This document shows positions 43,854-54,164 of a stretch of 64,000 nt of DNA, piece after piece. Both the position numbers and the translations under genes were made by a program. The stretch's first letter is position 1. Every line of letters begins with the position of its first letter. Below the pieces are notes generated by a model, which worked only from the letters and a program-made list of their open reading frames with translations, was not told the DNA's origin and did not search any database. The DNA is from an uncultured Pelagibacteraceae bacterium (GTDB lineage Bacteria > Pseudomonadota > Alphaproteobacteria > Pelagibacterales > Pelagibacteraceae), in assembly GCA_902631135.1 (NCBI GenBank), contig CACOXL010000001.1, positions 1 to 64,000 on the forward strand. The letters are read 5' to 3'.

Positions 43854-45106
43854 TAGTGCGCCACTGCAGCTGCACCATGTTCATCAACAAGATCTCCACT
43901 TACAAATCTATTAATATTAAAAGCAGCATTTAATTTATGTGGTTCATCATTTGCAATGGTGTGGGCAAATAAATCTCCTGAACCAGGCGTTGCCTTGAAT
44001 CCTCCAGTGCCCCAACCACAGTTAAAATATATTCCTTTAACAGAAGTTTTGCTAATAATCGGACTAGCATCAGGACATATATCAACTATACCGCCCCATT
44101 GTCTTAACATTCTCATTCTACTAAATATCGGATATAATTCTAAAATAGCATTTAAAGTACCTTCAACTATATCATGACTTCCCTTTTGAGAATAAGATAC
44201 GTAATCATCAGTACCAGCGCCAATAACTAACTCTCCTTTATCAGATTGACTAACATAGGCGTGAACAGCATTAGACATAACAACTGTATCGATAATTGGT
44301 TTAACTGGTTCAGATACTAGGGCTTGAAGCGGTTTACTTTCTAAAGGTAATTTTAATCCAGCCATATTTGCAATAACACTGGAATGACCAGCCGCTACCA
44401 CACCTAACTTTTTAGTTTTAATAAATCCTTTGGTTGTTTCAATTCCTTCCACTCTGTCACCATTTCTTTTAATTCCTTTAACTTCACAATTTTGAATGAT
44501 ATCAACGCCCATTTCATCTGCACCTCTAGCATAACCCCAAGCAACAGCATCATGACGTGCCGTGCCAGCTCTTCGTTGAAGCGTCCCACCTAAAACCGGA
44601 TAACGTATATCAGGTGATGTGTTAATTATTGGACAAAATTTTTTCACTTGTTCAGTATTTAGATAAACTGCATCAATTCCATTTAATCTATTAGCATGTG
44701 TTCTTCTTTTAAGATCTCTAACATCTTGTAAATTATGTGCCAAATTCATAACACCTCTTTGACTGAACATTACGTTATAATTCAATTCTTGAGATAGACC
44801 TTCCCAAATCTTTAGTGCATGATCGTAAAGACCAGCACTTGCATCCCATAAATAATTTGATCTTATTATTGTGGTATTTCTTCCAGTATTACCTCCACCA
44901 ATCCATCCTTTCTCTACAACCGCTATATTTTTCATATCGTGTTTTTTTGCTAAATAATATGCTGTAGCTAGACCATGACCACCTCCACCTATAATTATAG
45001 CGTCATATTCTTTTTTTGGCTCAGGATCTTTCCATGCTTTTTCCCAATTTTCATGATATGAAAAAGCATTTTTAACCAGTGAAAAGAAAGAGTACTTATT
45101 TTTCAT
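43853..45106 (-). CDS. soxB: Sarcosine oxidase subunit beta
   Basis: [53 protein letters not shown]. Confidence 0.96.
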   Translation of the reverse strand: MKNKYSFFSLVKNAFSYHENWEKAWKDPEPKKEYDAIIIGGGGHGLATAYYLAKKHDMKNIAVVEKGWIGGGNTGRNTTIIRSNYLWDASAGLYDHALKIWEGLSQELNYNVMFSQRGVMNLAHNLQDVRDLKRRTHANRLNGIDAVYLNTEQVKKFCPIINTSPDIRYPVLGGTLQRRAGTARHDAVAWGYARGADEMGVDIIQNCEVKGIKRNGDRVEGIETTKGFIKTKKLGVVAAGHSSVIANMAGLKLPLESKPLQALVSEPVKPIIDTVVMSNAVHAYVSQSDKGELVIGAGTDDYVSYSQKGSHDIVEGTLNAILELYPIFSRMRMLRQWGGIVDICPDASPIISKTSVKGIYFNCGWGTGGFKATPGSGDLFAHTIANDEPHKLNAAFNINRFVSGDLVDEHGAAAVAH

Positions 45107-45130
45107 TATAATGAATAATTACTTTATAAA

Positions 45131-45146
45131 TATTGATTATTCAATA
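45131..45146. repeat. Inverted repeat TATTGA-TTAT-TCAATA between soxB and tRNA-Ser
   Basis: Perfect 6-bp arms, 4-nt spacer, in the divergent 63-bp gap. Confidence 0.5.
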
Positions 45147-45169
45147 CAATCAAAAGTGACAAATTTCCT

Positions 45170-45261
45170 GGAAGAGTGGGTGAGAGGCTTAAACCAGTCG
45201 TTTGCTAAATGACCGTGCGAGGAAACTTGTACCGAGGGTTCGAATCCCTCCTCTTCCGCCA
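45170..45261 (+). tRNA. tRNA-Ser(GCU), 3' CCA encoded
   Basis: Acceptor GGAAGAG pairs with CTCTTCC; anticodon stem GTCGT/ATGAC with loop TTGCTAA (anticodon GCT); long variable arm; T arm GAGGGTTCGAATCCCTC; ends GCCA. Confidence 0.95.
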
Positions 45262-45264
45262 GTT

Positions 45265-47484
45265 TTAGTAAAGAGGTGCATCTTTAAAGAAATTTTTCAT
45301 AGAAACAGGTTTTTGTTCTAATATATATCGATATACATTATAATTTTCTAATACTCTTTGAACATAGTTTCTAGTTTCTTTAAATTTTATTAGCTCTATC
45401 CAATCGACATAATTAATTTGTTTTTTTTGAGGATTTTTATTTATTTTTTTCCAATATCTAACTCTTTTGGGTCCAGCATTATATGCTGCAATTGCAAATG
45501 GATAAGCACCATCATACTCAAGTATTAAGCCAGCAATATAATGAGAACCTAAATTAATATTATACTCTGCATCTCTTGTTAATCTTGATTTTGAATAGGG
45601 AAGGTTAGCTTGTTTAGCTACTACTTTAGCAGTGTAAGGCATCAATTGCATTAAACCTTTAGCACCAGCATGACTATTTGCTCGTAAGTCAAATTCACTT
45701 TCTTGTCTAATTATAGATAAGATAAAAGCTGTTTCAGGAATTTTTCTACCATTTATATAATTTGGTGTACTAATAATTGGGTAATTAAATTTGTTATGAA
45801 ATCGTTTTTCATATGAAGCAATTTTTGCTATTTGAATTGCAAAATCAAATCTGTCTATTTTCGTAGCTAATTCAGCAGCTAAAATCTCACTACCACTATC
45901 AACATCATCATTAGCTAAATGTCTGAGAATATGTTTTGAGTATTTATCTTCATCAAGTTCATCAAGAAGATAAATAGTTTTAACTAATTCCTTTTTAAAA
46001 AAATAATCCCTATAATCTTTTGATACCTCTTTATCATTTGAAAGTTCAAATGTTTTGTTAGGATGAATTTCCATAAAAGCTAATTGACCATAATAAGTTG
46101 TTAAAAAATTTGCAGCTTTTTCAAACCATTCAATGGCCAAATCTTGTTTGCCAAGTTTTTGATAAGTTTTAGCCAACCAATAAGCACCCCTAGATGTGCT
46201 TATTGGGTAACCAACATTATTATAAAAATTTTCAAAATGTTCTTTAGCTAATAACGGATCATCTAAAAAACTTAAAGCTATCCATCCACTCATCCATTCA
46301 GCTGCAGCATATTCAGGACCGTCTGTTAACGCATGTTTACTTGTTATTTTATAGGCTAATTCATATTTCTTTTTATAAATTAAAGATCTAGAAATAATTT
46401 CTCTTTCTTTCCACCATTTATCAGGTCGAACTAAATAATCTTTTGTATTTTTTATTTTTAATAATATTTCAACTGAACTATCAACTCTTCCTCTTTTTCT
46501 TCTCCATTTTAATCTATCGTAATTTAATCCTGCATCATTTTTAAATTTAGTGGGAACTTTTGATATAGCATTGTCGACACCATAAGATTTACTCATTAAC
46601 AACTGTCTTGCTGTGTATAACAATTCATAATCTTTGGGCAAATATCTTAATAATCTTTTTAAATCCCAATATTTATTATTCCATGCAAGATAGTCTGCTC
46701 TTTTAATGTAATCGTCAGCATTAAGATATTTTTTAAATTTTTTTCGATAAAATCTAAGTTCAGATTTACTCATTTCAGCTGTAATCCAACCTTGTTTTAT
46801 TAAAGAAATTCCTTTTTGTATATCACCTTCTAAGATAAAACTTTCACCAAGTATCATTTTTCCAAAGCCACTTAAAGGCTCATCCGAACCAAACCAATTT
46901 ATAATTTTTTTTGGAGAAACAGTATCAGTCGAAAGTTTATGCTCTGCTAAATATCTTATTCTACCAATTCTTGGATAATCTTCATTTTTATCGATAAATG
47001 TTTGATAATCATAATAAGACGCTTTATTTCCTTTAGTTAATAAATGTCTCCATTGTATAAAGTTATATATAGATTTATCTTTTGCTTTTTTTGCAGTTTT
47101 TAAAGCATTGGGCCATTTTGCTTTCTTCATTTCAGTGATTGATTTTTTTGCTAGAGCAAAATCTTTTTTGCTATAATATTTTGATTTTTTTAATTTATCA
47201 ATTTTCTGAGTACCTGCTACTAGTGGCTTCTTTTTAGGTAATATAATTCCTACATTTTTCTTTTTTTTTGAGACAATCTTTTTTTCAGGATCTTTTTTTT
47301 CTTTTTCTATAATTTTTTTTGTTACAGGTTTTGGTAAAGGTTTTATTACATCGATTAATAACTTTTGTTCTTTTTCTTCTTTTGATTGAGAAGGTTTTTT
47401 TAAAGGTATTATTTCAGCTAAAGCCAAATTGATTAGATTTGTAAATACAATTAAACTGATAGAAAATAATAATTTTTTTAACAT
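45265..47484 (-). CDS. slt: Soluble lytic murein transglycosylase (Slt-like)
   Basis: Catalytic domain AFILSIIRQESEFDLRANSHAGAKGLMQLMPYTAK, AIAAYNAGPKRVRYW; N-terminal signal and helical superhelix region. Confidence 0.9.
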   Translation of the reverse strand: MLKKLLFSISLIVFTNLINLALAEIIPLKKPSQSKEEKEQKLLIDVIKPLPKPVTKKIIEKEKKDPEKKIVSKKKKNVGIILPKKKPLVAGTQKIDKLKKSKYYSKKDFALAKKSITEMKKAKWPNALKTAKKAKDKSIYNFIQWRHLLTKGNKASYYDYQTFIDKNEDYPRIGRIRYLAEHKLSTDTVSPKKIINWFGSDEPLSGFGKMILGESFILEGDIQKGISLIKQGWITAEMSKSELRFYRKKFKKYLNADDYIKRADYLAWNNKYWDLKRLLRYLPKDYELLYTARQLLMSKSYGVDNAISKVPTKFKNDAGLNYDRLKWRRKRGRVDSSVEILLKIKNTKDYLVRPDKWWKEREIISRSLIYKKKYELAYKITSKHALTDGPEYAAAEWMSGWIALSFLDDPLLAKEHFENFYNNVGYPISTSRGAYWLAKTYQKLGKQDLAIEWFEKAANFLTTYYGQLAFMEIHPNKTFELSNDKEVSKDYRDYFFKKELVKTIYLLDELDEDKYSKHILRHLANDDVDSGSEILAAELATKIDRFDFAIQIAKIASYEKRFHNKFNYPIISTPNYINGRKIPETAFILSIIRQESEFDLRANSHAGAKGLMQLMPYTAKVVAKQANLPYSKSRLTRDAEYNINLGSHYIAGLILEYDGAYPFAIAAYNAGPKRVRYWKKINKNPQKKQINYVDWIELIKFKETRNYVQRVLENYNVYRYILEQKPVSMKNFFKDAPLY

Positions 47485-47527
47485 AATCTTTTACTATATG
47501 AATCTTTAAACTATGTTATAAGTATTT

Positions 47528-48409
47528 ATGTTTAAAGGTTCAAATGTAGCTTTAGTCACTCCATTTAAAAATGAAAAACTTGATGAGGAAACTTATATCA
47601 AGTTAATTCATTTTCATATCGAAAATGGTACTAACGGCCTAGTTCCTGCTGGAACAACTGGAGAATCTCCAACATTAAGTCATAGAGAACATGAAAAAGT
47701 TATAGAATTATGTGTTAAAGAGAGTAGGGGAAAACTACCAGTTTTTGCAGGCACAGGCTCAAACTCAACCGAAGAAGCTATTTCATTGACTGCTCATGCT
47801 GAAAAGATGGGCGCAGATGGGGCACTAATCGTGACACCATACTATAACAAACCAACTCAAGAAGGTTTATACCAACATTACAAAGCTATAAACGATAAAT
47901 GTGGAATTCCAATTATAATTTATAATATACCAGGTAGATCGGTTATTGATATGTCAGTAGACACAATGGCAAAATTATATGAATTAAAAAATATAATCGG
48001 CGTGAAAGATGCTACTGGAGATTTGGATAGAGTAGACCAAACGTTAAAAAAAATTGGTAGGGATTTTATACAATTAACTGGAAATGATGATAATGCTCTT
48101 GAATTTAATAAAAGGGGTGGTGTGGGAGCTATAAGTGTAACTGCTAATATTGCTCCAAAACTTTGTTCAGATTTTCAAAAATTTTCAAAATCTGAAAAAG
48201 ATGATGAAAATAAAGAAGCAGTCAAAATAGACAAGACTCTTCAACCAATCCATCATGCTATGTTTGTTGAAAGTAATCCTAGTCCAGTTAAATATGCTGC
48301 AAAATTATTAAATCTTTGTGAGGATGATGTGAGGTTGCCATTAGTTAAGATTACAGAATCTACAAAAGAAATAGTTAAAAAGGCTCTTCAATCTGCAAAA
48401 TTAATTTAA
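47528..48409 (+). CDS. dapA: 4-hydroxy-tetrahydrodipicolinate synthase
   Basis: [63 protein letters not shown]. Confidence 0.96.
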   Translation: MFKGSNVALVTPFKNEKLDEETYIKLIHFHIENGTNGLVPAGTTGESPTLSHREHEKVIELCVKESRGKLPVFAGTGSNSTEEAISLTAHAEKMGADGALIVTPYYNKPTQEGLYQHYKAINDKCGIPIIIYNIPGRSVIDMSVDTMAKLYELKNIIGVKDATGDLDRVDQTLKKIGRDFIQLTGNDDNALEFNKRGGVGAISVTANIAPKLCSDFQKFSKSEKDDENKEAVKIDKTLQPIHHAMFVESNPSPVKYAAKLLNLCEDDVRLPLVKITESTKEIVKKALQSAKLI

Positions 48410-48879
48410 TGAATAATAAAACCATTCATGGTTTGAAAATAATTTGTTTAAACAGAAAAGCTAGTTACAATTATTTTTTTGAGGATTTAATTGAAGCAGG
48501 TATCGTTTTAAAAGGATCAGAAATTAAATCTATTAGAGACGGTAAAGTAAATATTGCAGACTCTTACGCTGTTGAAAAAAATGGTGAAATAATTTTGATA
48601 AATTCACATGTAGCTTCATATAAACAAGCAAGTTATAGCAATCATAAACCTTCAGATGAAAGAAAACTATTATTAAAGAAAAAAGAAATCAATAAGTTGA
48701 TTGGTAAAATGCAAAGAGAAGGTTTTACAATTATACCAACCAGGATGTATTTTAAAAAAGGAAAAGCAAAAATTGAACTTGCTATTGCAAAGGGAAAAAA
48801 ACAATTTGATAAAAGAGCAGCAAAAAAAACAAGAGACTGGAACCGTGATAAATCAAGATATATTAGAAAATCAAGTTAG
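48409..48879 (+). CDS. smpB: SsrA-binding protein
   Basis: [62 protein letters not shown]. Confidence 0.97.
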   Translation: MNNKTIHGLKIICLNRKASYNYFFEDLIEAGIVLKGSEIKSIRDGKVNIADSYAVEKNGEIILINSHVASYKQASYSNHKPSDERKLLLKKKEINKLIGKMQREGFTIIPTRMYFKKGKAKIELAIAKGKKQFDKRAAKKTRDWNRDKSRYIRKSS

Positions 48880-49357
48880 AACTGTTTTTATAGCTATTGG
48901 TTCAAACTTAGGCGATAGATTTAAGAATATTCAATTAGCTAAAACCGAACTTTTATATAATAAAATTATTATTTTAAAATCTTCTAGTGTTTACGAAACA
49001 TTATCATGGCCAGATATCAAAAATCCAAAATTTTTGAACGTTGTTTTAAAAATAAAGACTTATTTAGATCCAGTAAATTTATTAAATTTATGTAAAAAAA
49101 TTGAAAAATCTCTTGGTCGAAAAAAATCAAAAAGAAATTCACCAAGAACATGTGATATTGATATTTTAGATTATGACAGAAGAATTATGATAACCCGTAT
49201 TTATTTACCTCATCCAAGGATGCATCAAAGAAACTTTGTTTTAATACCATTGTTTGAAATTAGTAAAAATTGGGTGCATCCAAAATCAAAAGACCACATA
49301 AAAACACTAATTTTACAACTATCAAATAGTGACATTACATCTATTAAACAAATTTGA
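48845..49357 (+). CDS. folK: 2-amino-4-hydroxy-6-hydroxymethyldihydropteridine pyrophosphokinase (probable GTG start at 48845)
   Basis: [73 protein letters not shown]-track start at 48701 lies inside smpB. Confidence 0.92.
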   Translation: MINQDILENQVRTVFIAIGSNLGDRFKNIQLAKTELLYNKIIILKSSSVYETLSWPDIKNPKFLNVVLKIKTYLDPVNLLNLCKKIEKSLGRKKSKRNSPRTCDIDILDYDRRIMITRIYLPHPRMHQRNFVLIPLFEISKNWVHPKSKDHIKTLILQLSNSDITSIKQI

Positions 49358-49377
49358 TTTAATGATATAATGAAATA

Positions 49378-51123
49378 ATGCTAAATTCAGAAGAATTAAT
49401 AAATAAAGTTAAAATTTATAATAAGTTTTTAAATCCTGAGAAATTAAATAAAGCTTATGACTTTGCTATCAAAGCTCATAGTAATCAAAAACGCGCTTCA
49501 GGTGATCCTTATTCTGTTCATCCAATTGAAGTTGCTAATATATTAACTGATTTAAAATTAGATAGTGCAACCATAGCCACAGGTTTGTTGCATGATACTA
49601 TCGAAGACACATTTGCAACCTATGAAACAATCAAAGGTGAATTTGGAGTCGAGGTTGCAGATTTAGTTGATGGTGTAACAAAAATTTCAGCATTAGAAAA
49701 TACAGCATCTACTAGTTCTAAAGCTGAAAATTTTAGAAAATTAATTTTAGCAACCTCAAAAGATATTAGAGTTTTATTAGTAAAAATAGCCGATCGATTG
49801 CATAATATGAGAACAATTAAAGCTATAGATAGAGAGGATAAACGAAAAAGAATTTCACAAGAAACTATGGAAATTTATGCTCCTTTGGCTGACAGAATGG
49901 GAATGCATAGAATAAGAGATGAGCTTGAAGATTTATCTTTTGAAATACTTAATTATGATGCAAGATCTTTAATACAAAAAAGATTAGACGAAATAAAATT
50001 AGATAAAAAAGATATTTTTGATTATTTGTCGAATGAGTTCCAAAAATTATTAAATGAAAATAATATACATGCTAAGATTTATGGAAGGGAAAAAACACCC
50101 TTTTCTATTTGGAGAAAATTACAAAAAAAAAGAGTTTCACTCGAACAAATAACTGACATTATTGGTTTCAGAATTATTTTAGAAGACATAGATAATTGCT
50201 ATAAAACATTGGGTATATTACACAAACAATGGAATTGTATCCCAGGTAAATTCAAAGATTATATATCATCACCTAAAATTAATGGTTATAAATCTATTCA
50301 TACGGCTGTAATTGGCTCTTATAAAAAACCAATTGAAATTCAAATTAGAACAAAAGAAATGCATGATTTTGCAGAAAGAGGTATAGCCTCTCATTGGCAA
50401 TATAAATCCTCAGAAAAATTTAATTCATTAACTTGGAAAGAATACGACTGGTTAAAAGATTTGGTTGAAATAATAGAAAAAAATGAAAATCCTGAGCATT
50501 CTTATGAATATACAAAACTTCAAATGTTTCAGGAAAACGTTTTTTGTTTTACACCCAAAGGATCAGTTATCAAATTACCTAAAGACGCAACACCAATAGA
50601 TTTTGCTTATGCAGTACATACGAAAATAGGTGACACTGCAATCGGTTGTGAAATTAATGGTAATAAGGGTGAACTTCAAGATATCTTGAGAAATGGTGAT
50701 ACTGTCAAGATTATTACTTCAAAGAATAATTCTCCCTCATTACATTGGATACCTATCACTAAAACTGGAAAAGCCAGATCTGCGATAAGAAAATATTGGC
50801 ATGATAAAGGAGAAAAAAAACAAGAAAAAATAAAGAAATACAACACAACTTTATGGATCTCTTTACCTGATAAACCAGGTCAATTAGGCAATGTAAGCTC
50901 TTTAATTGGACAACATAAATTGAATATATCAAATCTTGAAATGGCTGGCAAAAATCCAAATTACATAAATTTTAAATTTCAATTAATTATCAGAGATCTT
51001 AAAAATTTTACTAATTTTATTGCAGAGCTCAAGCAAAAGAGTATAAAATTTAAAATAATTAGACACGAAGATAAAAGAAATGCTTTCACCCAAAAAATCC
51101 TTAAATATTTTAAAAAAAACTAA
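49378..51123 (+). CDS. RelA/SpoT family (p)ppGpp synthetase/hydrolase, C-terminally reduced (581 aa)
   Basis: HD motif TGLLHDTIEDT, ADRLHNMRT; synthetase FKDYISSPKINGYKSIHTAVIG; TGS CFTPKGSVIKLPKDATPIDFAYAVHTKIG; ACT-like WISLPDKPGQLGNVSSLIG. Confidence 0.94.
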   Translation: MLNSEELINKVKIYNKFLNPEKLNKAYDFAIKAHSNQKRASGDPYSVHPIEVANILTDLKLDSATIATGLLHDTIEDTFATYETIKGEFGVEVADLVDGVTKISALENTASTSSKAENFRKLILATSKDIRVLLVKIADRLHNMRTIKAIDREDKRKRISQETMEIYAPLADRMGMHRIRDELEDLSFEILNYDARSLIQKRLDEIKLDKKDIFDYLSNEFQKLLNENNIHAKIYGREKTPFSIWRKLQKKRVSLEQITDIIGFRIILEDIDNCYKTLGILHKQWNCIPGKFKDYISSPKINGYKSIHTAVIGSYKKPIEIQIRTKEMHDFAERGIASHWQYKSSEKFNSLTWKEYDWLKDLVEIIEKNENPEHSYEYTKLQMFQENVFCFTPKGSVIKLPKDATPIDFAYAVHTKIGDTAIGCEINGNKGELQDILRNGDTVKIITSKNNSPSLHWIPITKTGKARSAIRKYWHDKGEKKQEKIKKYNTTLWISLPDKPGQLGNVSSLIGQHKLNISNLEMAGKNPNYINFKFQLIIRDLKNFTNFIAELKQKSIKFKIIRHEDKRNAFTQKILKYFKKN

Positions 51124-51667
51124 TGCTCTATTGGAAGGACATTTTGTCTTATCATCAGGCTTACATTCATCTAAATATATTCAGTGTGCAAAACTTTTAA
51201 GTCATCCTTATTTGGCAGATAAAATCTGTAAATCTTTAGCAAAAAAAATTAAAAAAAATTTTAAAAATATTGATATAATTTTAGCTCCAGCTATGGGGGG
51301 CATTATTATAGGTTATGAGATTGGAAAATTGTTAAAAAAAGAAACAATATTTTGTGAAAGAATCAATGGAAAATTTACTTTAAGAAGAGGATTTAGTATT
51401 AAAAAAAAATCAAAAGTATTGATAATAGAGGATGTAATTACAACAGGAAAGTCTAGCTTGGAATGTGTAAAATTAATAAAAAAATCAAACGCAACATTAG
51501 TGGGTTTTGCATCAATAATTGATAGATCATCGAAAAAAAAACTTAAAATTAATAAAAAAATAATATCACATCTTAAAATTGAAGTTCCCACTTACAATAG
51601 AAATAATTTACCAGAAGAATTGAAAAAAATACCTATTACAACCCCAGGAAGTAGATTTATTAAGTGA
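51080..51667 (+). CDS. pyrE: Orotate phosphoribosyltransferase
   Basis: GHFVLSSGLHSSKYIQCA, IILAPAMGGIIIGYEIGKLL, VLIIEDVITTGKSSLECV. Confidence 0.95.
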   Translation: MLSPKKSLNILKKTNALLEGHFVLSSGLHSSKYIQCAKLLSHPYLADKICKSLAKKIKKNFKNIDIILAPAMGGIIIGYEIGKLLKKETIFCERINGKFTLRRGFSIKKKSKVLIIEDVITTGKSSLECVKLIKKSNATLVGFASIIDRSSKKKLKINKKIISHLKIEVPTYNRNNLPEELKKIPITTPGSRFIK

Positions 51668-52380
51668 GACGTTTAGGTGTAAATATTGATCATGTAGCTA
51701 CCTTAAGAAATGCCAGGGGTGAATATCACCCCAATCCATTGGATGCGGCAAAATTTGTAAAAAAAATTGGTGCTGACTCAATAACAATTCACTTAAGAGA
51801 AGATAGAAGACATATCAATGATTATGATGCAAAAAAAATATGCTCTGTAAAAGGTCTTGCAGTAAATTTAGAAATTTCAACAAATAAAGAAATTGTTAAG
51901 AAGGCACTTAATATTAAACCTAATTATATATGTATTGTACCGGAAAACAGAAAAGAGATAACTACAGAGGGAGGTTTAGATTTAATTAAAAATAAAAAAA
52001 TTATAAAAGAAATTATTTTCAAATTTAAAAAAAAAAAAATTAGAACAAGCTTATTTATTAACCCAAGTATTAATGATGTTAAGATATCAAAAGAATTATC
52101 CACTGATTGTGTAGAAATACATACTGGTAAAATAGCTAATTTAATAAAGTCAAAAAAACGATATTTAAATGAATTCAATAAAATCAAAAAATGTTCAGTT
52201 TTGGCAAAAAAAATGGGGATAGAAGTTCATGCAGGGCATGGCTTAGATTATAAAACAACAAAAATACTTACAAAAATAAATCATATTAAAGAATTTAATA
52301 TAGGACATTTTATTATTGGAGAGTCAGTTTTTTTTGGATTAAAAAAAATAATCCATAATTTTAAAAAGATCATAAGATAA
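51664..52380 (+). CDS. pdxJ: Pyridoxine 5'-phosphate synthase (GTG start)
   Basis: RRLGVNIDHVATLRNARGEYHPNPLDAA, ADSITIHLREDRRHINDYD, VHAGHGLDYKT. Confidence 0.96.
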   Translation: MRRLGVNIDHVATLRNARGEYHPNPLDAAKFVKKIGADSITIHLREDRRHINDYDAKKICSVKGLAVNLEISTNKEIVKKALNIKPNYICIVPENRKEITTEGGLDLIKNKKIIKEIIFKFKKKKIRTSLFINPSINDVKISKELSTDCVEIHTGKIANLIKSKKRYLNEFNKIKKCSVLAKKMGIEVHAGHGLDYKTTKILTKINHIKEFNIGHFIIGESVFFGLKKIIHNFKKIIR

Positions 52381-52381
52381 A

Positions 52382-52771
52382 ATGAAAATACTAGGTATAG
52401 GTGTCGATATAATCGAAAATAAAAGAATTGCCAAATCTATTAAAAAAAAAAATTTTCTTAAAAAAATTTTTAACAAACAAGAAATTGATTTTTTTAACAA
52501 AGGAAAAAAAAGTTATAATTTTTATGCAAAAAGATTTGCTGCAAAAGAATCTTTATCAAAAGCCTTGGGATCTGGTTTTAGAGAAAATCTAGCTTTTAAA
52601 GATATTATTATCTTAAACGATAAATTAGGAAAACCTTTCTTCAAAAAAACGAAAAAACTAAATAACTTGATTACTAACAAATTTAAAATAAGAAAATATA
52701 ATTTGTTTCTTTCAATTTCTGATGAAAAAGATTATTCAATAGCATTTACTTTGTTACAAACTTTCAAATGA
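52382..52771 (+). CDS. acpS: Holo-[acyl-carrier-protein] synthase
   Basis: ILGIGVDIIENKRIAKSI, FYAKRFAAKESLSKALGSGF, LFLSISDEKDYSIAFTL. Confidence 0.94.
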   Translation: MKILGIGVDIIENKRIAKSIKKKNFLKKIFNKQEIDFFNKGKKSYNFYAKRFAAKESLSKALGSGFRENLAFKDIIILNDKLGKPFFKKTKKLNNLITNKFKIRKYNLFLSISDEKDYSIAFTLLQTFK

Positions 52772-53502
52772 TAAATAAAAACTTTATTACAGAAAACTTA
52801 AAAACCTTATTTTATGCCTTAATTATTGCATTAATTATTAGATCTTTATTCCTCCAACCTTTTTATATCCCATCATCTTCAATGGAACCAAATCTTTTAG
52901 TTGGTGATCGTTTATTTGTAACCAAATATTCTTACGGTTATAGCAAACACTCATTTCCATTCAGTCCACCGATATTCAAAGGAAGAATTTTTTTCAAGGA
53001 ACCTGATAGAGGAGACGTAATAGTTTTTAAAACACCTGCTGATAATAGAACAGATTATATAAAAAGATTAATTGGTATACCTGGTGATAAAATTCAATTT
53101 ATTAACTCAAATCTTTATTTAAATAATTCTGAAATCTTTAAAACAAGAATTTCTAAACAAGACAAAATTTTTTGTGGAAACAGAGCAATAGATGTTTTCA
53201 CATTTGAAGAAGAACTAGAAAATGGAAAAAAATTTAAAACTGTATATTTAAAAGACTTTTCATTTCAAAATACTGATATTTTTGAAGTACCAAATGAACA
53301 TTATTTTTTTTTAGGTGATAACAGAGATTGTTCAAAGGATAGTAGATTTTTATCAAGTGTAGGATATGTGCACAAAGATAATCTTGTAGGAAAAGCACAA
53401 TTTATTTTCTTTTCATCTGATAAATCTATTGGAAATTTTTTTGAGTTTTGGAAATGGCATAAATCATTAAGACTAAATAGATTTTTTAAAAAGATTAATT
53501 AA
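52768..53502 (+). CDS. lepB: Signal peptidase I
   Basis: PFYIPSSSMEPNLLVGDRLFVTKYSYG, RGDVIVFKTPADNRTDYIKRLIGIPGDKIQ, YFFLGDNRDCSKDSR. Confidence 0.96.
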   Translation: MINKNFITENLKTLFYALIIALIIRSLFLQPFYIPSSSMEPNLLVGDRLFVTKYSYGYSKHSFPFSPPIFKGRIFFKEPDRGDVIVFKTPADNRTDYIKRLIGIPGDKIQFINSNLYLNNSEIFKTRISKQDKIFCGNRAIDVFTFEEELENGKKFKTVYLKDFSFQNTDIFEVPNEHYFFLGDNRDCSKDSRFLSSVGYVHKDNLVGKAQFIFFSSDKSIGNFFEFWKWHKSLRLNRFFKKIN

Positions 53503-54164
53503 TGAGAAACAACTTTCATAATTTAGAAAAAAAATTAAACATAAACTTTAAAAATAAAGATTTATTAATAAAATCTCTTACTCATAAAAGTTTTAATAAA
53601 ATCAATAATAATGAAAAGATTGAATTTTTAGGGGATCGTGTTTTAGGCTTGGTTATTGCAAAAAAGCTATTAGATTTATACCCAAATGAAAAGGAAGGAA
53701 TTTTAGACAAAAAATTTGCCTCATTAGTCAATAGAAATACTTGCTTAGAAATTGCTAAAAAAATTGATTTAGAAAAATATATTTTAACTTTTGATCAAAA
53801 AAGAAAAAAAAAAATTGAAGATAAAGTTATAGCTGATAGTTGTGAAGCTTTAATAGGTGCTATTTATCTAGACAAAGGTTTTAATTTTACCGAAAAAATT
53901 ATCATGAAATTATGGAAAACGCATATTGAAAAAAGTGTTATCACCCAAATTGATGCGAAAACTCAACTACAAGAATATTCTTTGAAGAAATTTAAAGTAT
54001 TGCCTATCTATAAACTTATCTCAAATACAGGACCAAGGCATAAACCTACTTTTAAGATAAGTGTAAAATTAATAAATTCAAAATCTTATCAAGCTGTAGG
54101 TAAATCTAAAAAAGATGCTGAACAAAACGCTGCTATAAATTGTTTAAATGATATAGAAAAATGA
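53502..54164 (+). CDS. rnc: Ribonuclease III
   Basis: NEKIEFLGDRVLGLVIAKKL, ADSCEALIGAIYLDKGF, C-terminal dsRBD. Confidence 0.96.
   Translation: MRNNFHNLEKKLNINFKNKDLLIKSLTHKSFNKINNNEKIEFLGDRVLGLVIAKKLLDLYPNEKEGILDKKFASLVNRNTCLEIAKKIDLEKYILTFDQKRKKKIEDKVIADSCEALIGAIYLDKGFNFTEKIIMKLWKTHIEKSVITQIDAKTQLQEYSLKKFKVLPIYKLISNTGPRHKPTFKISVKLINSKSYQAVGKSKKDAEQNAAINCLNDIEK

Noticed and set aside
48701-48844. N-terminal extension of FolK as given by the ORF track
   Set aside because: The extension lies in smpB coding sequence out of frame; homology begins at TVFIAIGSN, so a GTG start at 48845 is more likely.
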